Of a DNA stretch of 64,000 bases, positions 11,928-25,447 are shown piece by piece. Each line of letters begins with the position of its first letter. The first letter of the stretch is position 1. The notes under the pieces are model-generated. The model saw nothing but the letters and a program-made list of their open reading frames with translations. It did no database searches and had not been told where the DNA came from. Origin of the DNA: Glossina fuscipes (taxonomy: Eukaryota > Arthropoda > Insecta > Diptera > Glossinidae); contig NW_023998421.1 of assembly GCF_014805625.2 (NCBI RefSeq), positions 7,707,753-7,771,752 of the forward strand. The letters are read 5' to 3'. The position numbers were made by a program, and so were the translations under genes.

Positions 11928-13096
11928 TATATTAATGTATGAATTTCTATTATTAAATGTATTAATAAAATAAAAATAATCAATCTGATAACAAATAGTG
12001 ACTGCCAATTTCGCATATATATTGGTTTTTATTTCTTCACTTTATAGTGTCAAAGGGAAAATCTCTATAAAAACTTTCACATTGTCGTCCAAATTTGATA
12101 TGAGTGCAGGGAAATTTAAATATTGTATGTAATTTTAATTCAACCCAGTAAAGTTCTGGTTTATTGACAATTTTGCTATTATGTCAAAGGATGGAAAATG
12201 ATGATGAGATGTATTCTGTGTAATGTTTACAAACTTGTTACTATTACTTGGTAATATGTCGCTTATCTTCCGTAAATGAAAACATTTTACATTTCTTAAC
12301 ACTTTATTTTACAAACTCTTTTTTAAATTTTTTTTTTACGTTTATTTTATGAATGCAATCGTTTTCGCTACATTGACTCTATTTTGCTTTCGTCTGAAGT
12401 TATCTAATTCCACGAGGATGCTTGGGGTTTATCATGCTTTACGTAAAGCAAAAAATAAAAAAAAAAAGTATAATTAAAAGAAGGTGTTAACTGACTGTCG
12501 TCTGCACAATTTTAATTTTATAAAATGAAGTATTTACATTTTTGCAAACGTGTCCCACCAAAACTACTTGTATTGTTATCTCACCTCTCAAGTGTTACGT
12601 CAAGATTTCTATGTGTTAGTAGTTTTCTTTTCGCTTAGTAAGCGGGGTAAGAAAATAACGTAAATCTTCAGATTCTTAAAATTTTCTTAACATTATTACG
12701 AAAATCTTATCATGGTTTAATGACTTTTTATGAAATACAACCCTGCAATAAATCATTGTGTTATATTATATCGTAATAGAGTTGCATACTATTTTGACTT
12801 CACGTTCATCAGCTGTTTGCGAACGTTTCAAACGTAAAAAAATTCATTTTGCGTTAGTTTTTTTTTCTTCTAAAATAGTTGCCCGACAAAAATCCTGAAA
12901 CTGAAAGCAATATTGGAAAATTCTGACAAAAATAATAAAAATTTTAATAAACCATAAAGTGCATTACATACATAATATATAATTTGAACACGACAGATTG
13001 TGAGCAAAATTTGTTAACACGCAACTAACTGCTTGCTGGTGTCTCGGTAATCGAGCATTCGAAGTCGATCAAAGGCAAACTGTTAATTTTTGTCAA

Positions 13097-14628
13097 ATGG
13101 AGAGCAAAAACGAGGATTCGGGCGGCAGTGACTCTTTGGATAAAACTTTGCAACAAAAATGTAAAATGGACGATGTTGGGCAAGGAGAAGGTAAAGCAGA
13201 ATTGACGGCCGATAGCGGTGGCGACGGTGCGAATGTAAGAGATAAGCCGAAAGAAAACGAATTGGTCCAATGTGAGCAACAACAGAATTCCTCCTCTAAA
13301 CCACAAAAGACTGAGACTTATCTAATGGGTGATGGCATTAATGCAGCGGCCACTGAGGCCAGAGAATCTTCTCTGAGGTACTTCAAGGCTAGCAGTACAA
13401 TAAGTAATACAATATTCTCACGGGAGGATAGCGACAGCAGTAGTAGTAGCAATAGTGTTAATAACTCCATTAATAGCAGCAGCAATAGCGGCAGCAGCCA
13501 TAAAATCAAATGTACGGGTTCTCATAATATAGAAACAAAAGTTAAACAGATTTCTCAAAATTTGCAAGAAACCAGTCTGGAAACACTGTTCCCAGCTTTA
13601 GGTGGGGACAAATCTACAACAACAAAGCTATCGACCGAAGAAAATCCAATCATCACCCCATCAATAACATCAACCGGTACGTCTTCAGATGCTTTGCCAG
13701 GTTCAAGTACGTCGTCAACCGCTGTATTAGACAATGAGCAACCAGGACCTTCACGTTCTAATTCAGCCACTAATTCCGACAGTACGCTGTCGCATTCTGA
13801 ATTGGATTCAAGTTCTTTAGCTGCCAATGATTCTATGGAAGACGCCAGTGACCATCGGTCTAAGAAGGTGCGTTTTCATCCCGACGCTAAAGAAAACGAT
13901 GGCGGCAATAGAATTATACCCAAAAAGAAAAAGAAAATCAAATTGCAGCCGACTGATGAGAGTCCCAGCGTTAGTGCAAAGGTGTCAGGCAGCGATTCAA
14001 CTGACATGGAATTCGATGAAAGCGGTGAAGAAGAAATGTACGAAGAAGAAGAGGAATTCGATGTAGAAAAAACGATAGCGGAGTCTGAAAATTATTTAAA
14101 ACTACATCCTATAACGTTCGTACCCTCGCCAGCGCTAAATACATCCACAAGAGTACCTAGTAGCACAGGAATAATGAAGGAAGAAGACCTCCAATCAGAC
14201 GAAAAAATAAATGATCAGTTAGAAGAGGAAACCGAGCTAGAAGCTGCTGCCGAAAATGGCGTCGAATGCATATTAGGAAAAAAAACCATAAATGGAGAGG
14301 TGAGTAGTTAAAGAAACGGGAAGAAAGTTGCAAATATATACTCTTGCACTTATATTTATAAGTGTTCTTTTGTTTTAAAGTGCTCTTACTTATTACGCTA
14401 TGTGGATAAGGCTGGCTCGTATTGGGAACCTGAAGATTTTATAAATAAAAACTGCCCAAAATTGCTCAACAAATACGAGGAGAGTCAACAAATCCAACAG
14501 GATCGTTTAGTAAGTGGAAATATCAAATTGAATTGGAAAATTTTTCCAACTTTTTTTTTTTCTTTTTGTTTTAGATGTGTTATGTTGCCCAACGTCAAAA
14601 TTTACGTCAAGGTTACACTGACTTTTAA
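13097..14628 (+). CDS. Acidic single-chromodomain protein, copy 2
   Basis: Three coding exons are supported: 13097-14299, 14381-14509 and 14575-14628, with GTGAGT/AAAG and GTAAGT/TTAG junctions. They give 461 residues. Residues 1-385 are Ser/Asp/Glu-rich and low in complexity, with a basic patch (PKKKKKIKLQ) that could be a nuclear localisation signal and an EEEE run. A divergent chromodomain follows: GVECILGKKTINGE, then across the intron CSYLLRYVDKAGSYWEPEDF and CPKLLNKYEE. The intron position is exactly that of HP1a intron 1. Aligned to HP1a, the first aromatic-cage Tyr is Asn and the WKGY segment is YVDK with two residues deleted, so normal H3K9me binding is doubtful. There is no chromoshadow domain; the protein ends QNLRQGYTDF. 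The neighbouring 7613 copy and HP1a lie on the same strand, suggesting origin by tandem duplication of an HP1-type chromodomain. Function is unknown. Confidence 0.7.
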
Positions 14629-16566
14629 AAGTGCATTTCTGTAGAGAGTATTCATAAAGAAGTCATACGAAAAAAGTTGAGTATTGAAATTTAAAAACCA
14701 AGATTTAAGTTATCTGGAATGAAATCAAAAGATTTTCTATTTAAAATACCTTTCCAATTTTACTGGTTATAACTGAAATCTTGTTCTTGTATAAATTCTT
14801 AGAACTGCAATCTCCACAATAATTGAAATAATTTGTAATCTTTGATTATGTTAAAAATGAACACGCATTGGCAAAATATTCATCAAATATTTAATTATTA
14901 AGGAGCATAATGTAAGCGGCTTATTTTTTTGTAATATTTTTTGCCTAAAAGTAAAGAATTGAACAACCTTAAATATAATTTATTTGATAAGTTTTTTCTA
15001 TATAATTTGAATAAAAACCATTAAATGGTGGATTGCTTTTTTTAAGTTTGCAAGTCGGGAACAAAAAATATAAAACATGTATGTATGTACATTCTTACAA
15101 GTTATTAATATGAGCGATAATTCAGTTTTCCGTTTGCAATCGAATAGTTATGTTTACAGAATTTTGATTTGTAAAAGTTGAGAAATAATCTTTCAATAAG
15201 AGATTTTTATTTCAATTTGAAGAGCAAACCAAGATTAGTGGTCCTGACCGTCTTAGACGATGGGCAAAGCTTGCTTTTCAAATGAAACCTTAGTTATGAC
15301 GGCTGTGTCAACTGAATTGGCCGAAGATCAGTAAGTTGACCCGTGCCAGAAACCCCACTATATGCACTATTGCACGTGTAAATCGTTCCGTATATGAAAA
15401 TCCTTGTTGTACTTTTGATACGTAGCCGCATTCGGCCCAAAAAAAAAATATTAAAATGTTACCCCTTGTTGAAAGTATATGCAAACATATGCCTCCAATG
15501 AGAAATATGGAATAACTTTGCTGTCTCAATACCCATAACACCCATGTATGGAGTATTAATAAGTAACATAGGAAAACGAGTAATTTTCGCTATTTTTCTT
15601 TACATATCAAAACCCAATGTTTAATTTTAATTTAACAATTCAAGGGAAAATTTTGTTTACATGACCACTGTCGTGACGCAGAATTAGCTGAATTTATAGG
15701 AATATTACATTTAAAGTAAAATCTTTTTTCTTATATTTAGAATTTGGGCTTTTTGTCCTTTTTACAACTGATATGATCATCATAAATGCTTGTATGTGAT
15801 GGTTCGCCATTTCATTAAGAATGTCGCTTAATCGTAAGTTATTGACTTATGGCTAAAAAAAGCTTTATAAAACCAACGACACGAACAGTAATACCATAAA
15901 TTATGTCTTATGTCTCAATAGATCGGATACTGTTGTGATACTTAAGAAATCTAAACAATTTTCTTGCCGAATGCTGCTGCACCAAGTCTATATTTATTTA
16001 TTGGCTTGCGACATACACTATGGAAATGCTACGGAACCGAGAAAAGGAAAATGAAAAGAAGTCATTACCAACTAATGTGCTTAGGAATCTATATAAATAT
16101 TCAATGATTCCTAATAAAAAATGCACATTTTTTTTTAAGAACGTATATTTTTAACTTTTGAAAAATATTTCAATATACACCAAATTTACTTATTTAAGTA
16201 CATGATTGCATATGTTTCTTCTCTGCAAAGGTTTGTGAGAACGCGACGTCATGTCAGGAAACGATGGACAAAATCAGTGCCCATACAAATAATGAAAACA
16301 TAAGCGTAAACATACAAACGACTGCTAATTAACATCGTTACTACTTACTATTATATTATTGATAACAGATGCACAAAAAGTCCCTAAGAATCTTCTTATC
16401 TTAATTTTGAACAAGATGTTGGCAAATCTATGTAGTTCGTTGTCTCTGCTTTTGGTACTCTCAAAAGAAAGCAGTAGAAACAGTGGGGCTCCCATGCAAA
16501 TCCTAAAACTAAAAATTGGTGAATTTTACCACGAAATTAAAGAAAGAATTGTACCAACCAAAGTGG
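14629..16566. other. Intergenic, no gene seen
   Basis: AT-rich sequence without motif-bearing frames. The minus-strand frame at 15308-15541 has no recognisable family and no splice context. Confidence 0.45.
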
Positions 16567-16862
16567 GAAGTAGGATATCTACTTTAAGACAATTAGGGTT
16601 AATAATAAGAATTTTGTCTATGGGTTATATAAAATTAGCATTTTTTCATTTATTAACTCATGCTTTATTTAAAGCTTTATTTTTTATATGTGCAACGGCA
16701 ATTATTCATAATATAAATAATAATTAAGATATTCGTTTAATAGGAAGATTATGAATTTCTATACCTTTAACTTCTTGTTTTAATATTGCTAATTTAGCTT
16801 TATGTGGAATGCCTTTTTTAGCAGGATTTTATTCTAAAGATATAACTAGATATAACTAGAGA
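16567..16862 (+). pseudogene. Nuclear insertion of mitochondrial ND5 (NUMT)
   Basis: Read with the insect mitochondrial code (ATA Met, TGA Trp), this matches the central part of NADH dehydrogenase subunit 5. It shows KLAFFHLLTHALFKAL, AIIHN.NNN, DIRL.G.LW, NIANLALCGMPFLAGFYSKD. Under the nuclear code it is disabled: TGA occurs where Trp is expected. A TAA just before DIRL replaces what is normally a Gln codon, so the copy is also broken in mitochondrial terms. A short duplication (ATATAACTAG twice) marks the right end. Confidence 0.9.
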
Positions 16863-17215
16863 ATTAAATTTTTTTTCAATAAATTATTTAAGTGATGAAG
16901 GGTGAATTAGGGGTTCTTGTTGCGTTGTCGTTGTTTCAATACGTGCGTGTGATATGTGTGTGTTTTAAATGCAATCTTATTGAAATTTGATTTCTTATTA
17001 AATAATGGTCTTACTACACATTGATATTTAAATGCTTTTGCACTTTAATTTGTATTAATGACGCTTGCATAGATTTGTATTCATTATAATATCTTTATAT
17101 CTCATCCTGATTTTGATAAAAGGTGTTGGCCTCATATTTATAACAATGCGTTTAAATCCGTTACTAATATTTGGCATAACGATATCTCGAATTTTTAAAT
17201 TTAATTGATTTGCAG

Positions 17216-17645
17216 TTACCCATCGGAAGCTTCAATGTACCCGAACGATTAAAACGGGCGTATCTTACTTCGAGTTACAAGAAAGACATGTTGCTAAACA
17301 TTGAATATATATTCCCGACTCTTAAAGAAGAATTAAACATAAGTAACTACGTGAGTCGCTTTCGAACACTCTTATATTGGGAAGAGATGTGAGAGAGACT
17401 GTTTTGTCAATTTTCGAATGTATGACCGTGAACGAGCGCATTTCACACGTGAGAAAGAATATTTAGCTCTGAACATAGAAAATGAAAAGCTTTCCGAATG
17501 TCGTCCTTCGTTGGTAATTGGAGGCATTATCGAAGCGAAAGACCCCTATGTCGAAACTGAAAATGCCGAACACACATATGAAGGAGTGATTCACAAGGTG
17601 CTTTTCAATCGCATTCTGCTTAAATTCGATTCGTATATATACACT
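17216..17645 (+). pseudogene. Armitage/MOV10-family RNA helicase fragment
   Basis: After a good acceptor (TTGATTTGCAG) the frame reads LPIGSFNVPERLKRAYL, NISNYVSRFRTLLYWEEM and then a stop at 17390. Shifting frame at that point restores the match: ERDCFVNFRMYDRERAHFTR, EYLALNIENEKLSECRPSLV, then GVIHKVLFNRILLKFD. This is the region before the helicase core in the Armitage/MOV10L1 family, which acts in piRNA biogenesis in flies. The frameshift and the lack of any helicase motif (no GxxGxGKT downstream) make it a pseudogene piece. The intact acceptor points to a DNA-level duplication, not a retrocopy. The frame at 18029-18286 (SDGWNLYTNLAFRF, LRKIGIFL) may be a degraded continuation. Confidence 0.75.
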
Positions 17646-17838
17646 TATGTACACGCCATACATAGCTCATATGCACAATTGTACATGCTTTGGCTTTGTA
17701 AACGTTTGTTACAGTGTGAGATCCGATTCTTCTTCCTTGTCTTCGTCGCTTTTGCTCTTCTTCATTTGCTGCAGCTTTAGAAAATTGTAAAGAAATTCCA
17801 ATTCATATTTTCTTTATAAACAGCTGTCGCATGTATTT

Positions 17839-18083
17839 TGTATTTTCTCAGATGGTTGGAATTTGTATACAAATCTCGCATCGATGGCATTTTTACACAG
17901 ATCTGTTGAATAATTGAGAACGAATATGCGCTTATTGTCGAAATACATGCAAAATTCTTGATAATTGTATACGCTTATTGTCGAAAGGCGCACAATACAT
18001 GTAAAGAAATTTATTCAAACATTCTCAATTGTATGGAATTTGTATTTTCTCAGATGGTTGGAATTTGTATACTAATCTCGCAT
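17839..18083 (+). repeat. 43-bp direct repeat within a local duplication
   Basis: The block at 17839-17881 recurs at 18041-18083 with one mismatch. It begins TGTATTTTCTCAGATGGTTG. Flanking motifs recur too (TGTAAAGAAATT at about 17788 and 18000, GCTTATTGTCGAAA twice between), so about 200 bp was duplicated inside the helicase pseudogene. Confidence 0.9.
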
Positions 18084-18299
18084 TTAGATTTTTAATCAGT
18101 GTTCAACGTCTTTGCTGGGCTATAGTACTTTCGCTCGTACTACGAAAGATCGGAATTTTCTTGTGTAATGCTCGTATGTATGTACTAGAAAAACGCAAAC
18201 ATGCGAAAATGTTTAAGTTTGACGTTAACAATGAATTGATACTGACTTCCATTTGTTTTACAAACCCACACTTCCCTATGTTGTAACTCACCATATTTC

Positions 18300-20186
18300 A
18301 CAACATAGGAAATTTTTTCGTCGTTTCCTTTTTTTTAATCCATTTTACAACTGATATTTCGCCCCTTTTTGAAACATTCGTAATCTTTTCAAAGTTTTCG
18401 AAGCTCTTGTTGTCAAAGCTCAATTACTTTGCAATTTCAGGTAAAGGTTTACATGAATTTTCTTTCTCTCCAAAATTTTCTCATTGCAAGGCAAAGTTCT
18501 TTATCGTCAAAATTAAAAATGATTATTTTTATTAATTTTAGTATAAACCAATTTTATCAATTTTATCATATTATTAGCGTCACAGCCTGTAATAAAAATT
18601 TCAAGTATTTTCTTTTAAAAATCACAGCAATAAACGAAATTTAATACGATTAGCATTACGGAAAACGAGATTATTTGCTGGACTTAAAGCATAAAGGACT
18701 GGAAATGTCGGAGTTCAAGTATGCCTATAATATTCCTACAAAGATAAGTTATACATAAGCTCACAGTTTTGGTAAACCTGACGTGTATTCTTCTCTGCAA
18801 CATAAAGAGAAGCATAAAGACGACCGTAAAGTAAGGATAAGTAATATAGCTTAAGAAAGTATGTACAGTACTTCCTAAAGGAGTTGCAGTCATTTAAACA
18901 CTCAAACAAACAATTATCTTTTGCAGGTTGTGTAAATATCAGTACCTGAAAATGAGAATAGAGGAATTTGTATCGATTGTATTGTATTGTATTAAAACAA
19001 ACGGTCATTAAGAGTTTTGCTGTTTTAAGCATGTTTAGTTCATGTTTCCTTTGGCAAATATGCAAAGCATAAATATGAATTAATAAAGTCAGCGTTTATA
19101 CCCACATTTGTTTATTAGTCTTTTGTATGTGAAGGGTAGCCGTTGCATTTTCTTCTAGTCGATTAAAATGTTAAGTGATACATTTTAATTGTATGTATGC
19201 CAAATGTAGCCCCAGTTATGAATTTTTTGTGCGGTAAATTTGATGACCAAATGATTTTTCAAAAGTTAATGCAGAATCGCTGGTCTATGAAGCAAAACAG
19301 GAAAACATGACAGGGCAGCGCACGATTGACAGAAAAAGGAATCACAGTTAATTACATTAAAACAATTCATATGAACAAATCGACTTTAATTCCCATGTTT
19401 GCCAATCAAGCACTGCCTAATTTTCTTATACTTTGACACGCAGCCTAAAACAGTCGCTGATATTATTTTTCAGTAATATATGGCATAATTCTTATCGTTA
19501 AAAAAAAGTTTTATATATTTTCTACATCACTTAAAGGGGCAATCGGTCGACTTTTTTTGCAAAACGGCTTCGTTACGTCACACAGTACCTGAACGTAAAT
19601 CCCTCTCTAATGAATAGGCCCAAAAATTGCAATTTTTTAAAATAGCAAAGTTTGGGTTCTCTTATAGAAAACAAGAGACGTATTTGTGTAGAAAACAGAG
19701 ATTTTCAGATTAGTAGTAGTAGTAGTATTATAAATAGTAGTATTTATAATACAGTATTGTAGTATTATTTATTATGCCTTAATAGTTCCTTTTATTTCTA
19801 CATTTTCAATTTATGATATAAGTACAAAAAATTATTATCAATCATACAACGCACAATCTTAATAATTTCCGTAGATAAATTTCGAAACTTGGCAACTCTG
19901 TCTTTCAATCGCACGTCGTTCGCTTCTCTGCGCTTACGTGAAAAAAGATTATTTCAATTATTTGCAGATTTAAGAATAAAGTATGTTGTAAATATGTGAA
20001 AGCCTTTTCATAAAATAGTTCTAAATGTATTCTTTTTCTCACCTTTTTTTAGTACATAAATTATTTCGCGATTGCCTTAGATCAACTTTATTCCGCTTTT
20101 ATTGTAGGTTGAAGAGTTTGCTTTGGCGTCCCTCTATACATTAACAGAGATTTTAACTAGTGTGAAAATTACTTGGAAAATAAAAA
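18300..20186. other. Region upstream of HP1a
   Basis: No coding exon was seen. There is a perfect 12-bp inverted repeat with a 4-base loop at 19725-19752 (GTATTATAAATA and its complement) next to an AGT microsatellite. A more GC-rich patch at about 19880-19950 may hold the HP1a start site. A plausible 5'UTR acceptor (TTTTATTGTAG) lies at about 20097-20107. Confidence 0.4.
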
Positions 20187-21854
<1,668 letters not shown>

Positions 21855-22727
21855 TTTCCATCTCGGGCTATAAAATTTTGGATTTTGTCCCAAGTTTTAA
21901 GTTTAAAACAACAAAATTTTCTTTTTTATGATTTCCATTTTTAATGTTTTCTAATTCCCAAAAAAAAAAAAAAATCGGAATCCTATAAAATGTAGTTATG
22001 AGATTGGAGAAAAAACGCAGCTTATCGAGTTGCTTTACTATAATATTTATACATTTGAACACATTTCATTACAAAATCTAAATGATTCTGTTACAACATT
22101 AAACTATTGCATACGGGGGTATTTCCTTATCGAAAGAAATAAGTAAATTAAATTGTTAAAGCGGATAATTTCCTGCTTTGCTAATAATGTGTTCTTTGCC
22201 ATTTTCGAATTACGGAAGATTAACAAAAAAAAATGATATCTTCCAATGGTAAGTTGCGGTGTACTAATTTCATCATTTCCATTATGACAGCAATATAGCT
22301 AAACCTATGCGGTTGAGTCCATTTTAATCGATGTAGACGTAGCCATCTCAGCTTCTCAAAGATTTACTAAGACCGGAAAGTCTGACGTTAATTGACAAAA
22401 ATTGAAATTCAAACATTTTAATAGTTTAATTTACATATTTATATATGCAGAATTCGCAAGTGAGTTGAAATCGACTAATGGGCCCAGTCGTTCATACTGG
22501 CAAAATTTTCAAGGGGACTAGCTTTTGTAAACTTTGTCGAAAATATTTTTTTTTATTAGCTTTCATCCGGACGAAATTTTTTGACCTTTCCCTGAAGCGC
22601 TCGGAAGGATTACTCGCTTCGAATGACCAATCATTCAGGGAATGTCCCTTATTGTGAAGGTGAGAAAATAGTCAGGCAAGAGGAGGTGGTCGAACATTAT
22701 TAGGTGTGTATGTTTCGTGTAAATGTT

Positions 22728-22768
22728 TCTACTGCAGTTGAGATTTGCACCCGAGACCACCTTCTTTT
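22728..22768 (-). repeat. tRNA-like block, possible SINE fragment
   Basis: On the minus strand GGTGGTCTCGGGTGCAAATC then TCAACTGCAGTAG resembles the B-box end of the tRNA-like element at 62753 (GGTCGTGGGTTCAAATCTCA, then AGTGCGGTAG). No A-box part was found. Confidence 0.3.
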
Positions 22769-23334
22769 TATCCCTTCACAAATCGTTTCTATTCAATTGT
22801 CGTCTCTTATACTGATATTAACATGCTATCATATTTCTCTAAGCAATTTAATATTGTTGTTGTGAAAGATTTATAATACTTTACCTGCTCGGTTCTAACT
22901 CTCCAAATAAGTCAACAGATGTTTTTTGATAGTGGATATATTCGTTTAAAAGTATCTCCCAGTAAAAATATTTTACCATAGCTTGGCTGTTGGATGTCAC
23001 TTTGCCAATAAATTATTTAGGAGGCAGTGTTTGTTTGCTAATTATGAATTCGGCTATAGAATTTGACACTCGCGATTATATCTTTGACAGATGCGCAAAC
23101 AACAGAAGTGCATTTTCTAGCAAAAAAAAATCTTCGCGGAGAAGGAACGATGGAGAATATTTTGACTAGGAAAGGCAGTTTTATAGTTGTGGGACTGTAA
23201 AATAATGATAAAAATGGATAAGAAGTTTATTAGATCATCCGGGAATCGGTTTACGGTTCTTGTGATCGAGCAAACTTGACATCTTATCTAGGTTCTCTAG
23301 GATAGTGCTGTCTAACGATTTAAGTCGTTAAAGA

Positions 23335-23665
23335 AAATTGGGCTGATGGTATTCGATAGCGTACAAATGTTTTCTCAGAGGAATTTTGCAAATAAAGTGT
23401 TGTATGGGGTTTGGTCGAAAAAGTGAACCCATCCGGACCGTTTTCAATAGCGTTCGATCTGGAGTCAAAACAAGATGTACCGAATTTCAGAAAAAAATCT
23501 CAAAAATTGAGATGTGCACATGAGCAGACATTAGATGGACAGACCAGCTGAGGTATAATAAAGCTGGGTCCAGCTTAAGCCCTTTTGGATGTTACGCGTT
23601 TTCGCACAAACTTAATATATCTTATACTACAAGTGGCATAGGTATAGGTATAGGGTATAAAAATG
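23335..23665 (-). repeat. Dispersed repeat, type 1, minus strand
   Basis: Read on the minus strand it starts TTTTTATACCCTATACC, then GATATATTAAGTTTGTGCGA, CTGTCCATC, CAATTTTTGAGAT, TCGAACGCTATTGAAAACGG and CACTTTTTCGAC. This is one of the longer copies. Confidence 0.8.
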
Positions 23666-25086
23666 TAAATTAGATTAAATATTTATTAAAAGATCTTACA
23701 TAAGAAACAGTTAGGAATTTATATTATGTAGCAATTAGAAATGAATTGATGATTAGTAAATTTTTCTTCTTTCATACATAAATAAATAAACAAATTAATA
23801 AAAATTGAAGAGACTCAGCAGAAGGATCCGTCCATGATGATGATGCCTATACAACATATAAGAGATAGATACAACAAATATACTAATCTACCTGAAGACT
23901 AGATAAATTGTAGATGTATTATTAGTAAACAAACAATTTTTAATTCTTATTTACCGTATGTGTGTTTCTGATCCGTTCGCACCCATTTTAAATTTTATTT
24001 TTGAAATAAAAAAAAAAAATGGAAAGAAGATTAATTTGATCTTTCTCCAGTTTTGAATTCTCTCAATATAATTAATTGAATTGAAAGTGATAATGTATTT
24101 ATGCTTAACCCTTTTCTTATTTTTGCAGCAAATTTTATTTCAAACTCAATCATTTATATGCTATCGTCAGTAAAGAGATATTCAAGAGTATATTTACTAT
24201 TACTATGTAGTAGTACTACAGCAGAATTGCCCATAATTTTAGTTCTTTAAGTTAAACGTTCCTCTATCAAATTGTCTTCATGTTGCGTATATCGCATTAA
24301 GAACCAGGTGACTGGTTACATAAACGAACACTCGCAGCAGAAAGGTAATAATTTTTTTTGCACTTCCAGGGTACATAACAAGATCAACGACAAGTAATGA
24401 CAAATTTTACGGCGAGACAAGAGCTGCTGTAGTTTCCGGGCCAAAAGACGCCATTAATGTTAAAGAAATTTTAAGTTCATTATGACGCTTTTTGAAGCAA
24501 TCAACGCCCTAAGATCCCTATGTCAAGAAGGGAAGAATGAACAAACCGGTTTAGAGAGGACGCAGAGAAACATGCGAAGGGTAGCGAAAAACAAATATCT
24601 AAGCAAAACCATAAAAAGTCTGTCAAAAAACAACTAAGAAAAGTAGATTCGGGGGTAAACGACTCTTCTCCACTTTCCACTTTTATCTAAAAATATAATA
24701 TATACATTTAAAATACCACTTATTTATTTTGGTTTGTGTTCTGTTGGGGGCGAACAATTTAACTCAGTTTCAATACGAATCGCAACAATTTTCAATAGTT
24801 TTTTCAAATTTGAAGACGGAATGTGTTTATCACAGGCAACTAACAAGTGGACAGACGGACGGACATGCCTAAATCGTTTCAGAAATTGGTGCTATGTGTC
24901 GCTAACGTTTCGATGCCGTAAATACACTCGCAAAATCTTTTTCTTATATATATATATATGTATATATACAAATTAGTTTTCTTACGTACAATATACGCAT
25001 TGTTGGATTATACTGTCATTCTCATAGTGTTGTTTTACCAATTAATATAAGTTCCGGGTAATCTATTTTAAATTTTTATCAACGTT

Positions 25087-25447
25087 CCACAACTCAAGTA
25101 GGGGGATCCCGCAAATACTGCAAACTATTGCCCTATTGCAATCTGTTCCACTATAGTCGAAACCATAAAGACCATGGTCAGCTAGTTATATGGAGTCGAC
25201 CGATCTAATTAGTGGCAGGCAATGTGGCTTTTCCAAAAATCGGTCCACTGTTGACTTAATGTGTTGCCTCGCCGAAAAGTGGAACCGAGCTATTCGCCAG
25301 TTTGCCGAAAGTGAGGTCATTCACCTAGATATCTCCAAAGCTTTCGACAGAGTATGGCATGATGCTTTTGTAGCCAAGATGATTGAATATCGACTTTGCT
25401 TGGACTTTTGCTCTCGACCTCATATAGCGAAATACTCATGTCCTTGA
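25087..25447 (+). mobile_element. Non-LTR retrotransposon reverse transcriptase relic
   Basis: Reverse transcriptase blocks of the Jockey-like LINE type can be read: GDPANTANYCPIAICSTI, then after a frame break MESTDLISGRQCGFSKNRST, LMCCLAEKWNRAI, EVIHLDISKAFDRVWHDAFV. The SKAFDRVWHD block carries the first catalytic Asp. Frame changes and loss of similarity after about 25410 show it is dead. No endonuclease domain or poly(A) tail was identified. Confidence 0.85.

Larger units (their letters stand above)
21855..25086. other. HP1a 3' flank and intergenic sequence
   Basis: It contains the HP1a 3'UTR, a reversed type 1 repeat (23335-23665), a short tRNA-like block (22728-22768) and a partial repeat with GGACAGACGGACGG-like sequence at about 24850. 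A coding-like stretch near 24370-24485 is discussed under findings. Confidence 0.4.

Noticed and set aside
13318..13827. Two minus-strand frames, one leucine-rich
   Set aside because: They are antisense shadows of the Ser-rich first exon of the 13097 gene.
24240..24485. Two-exon gene model joining a frame ending HSQQK to GYITRS
   Set aside because: The intron would be 25 bases, below any workable fly intron.
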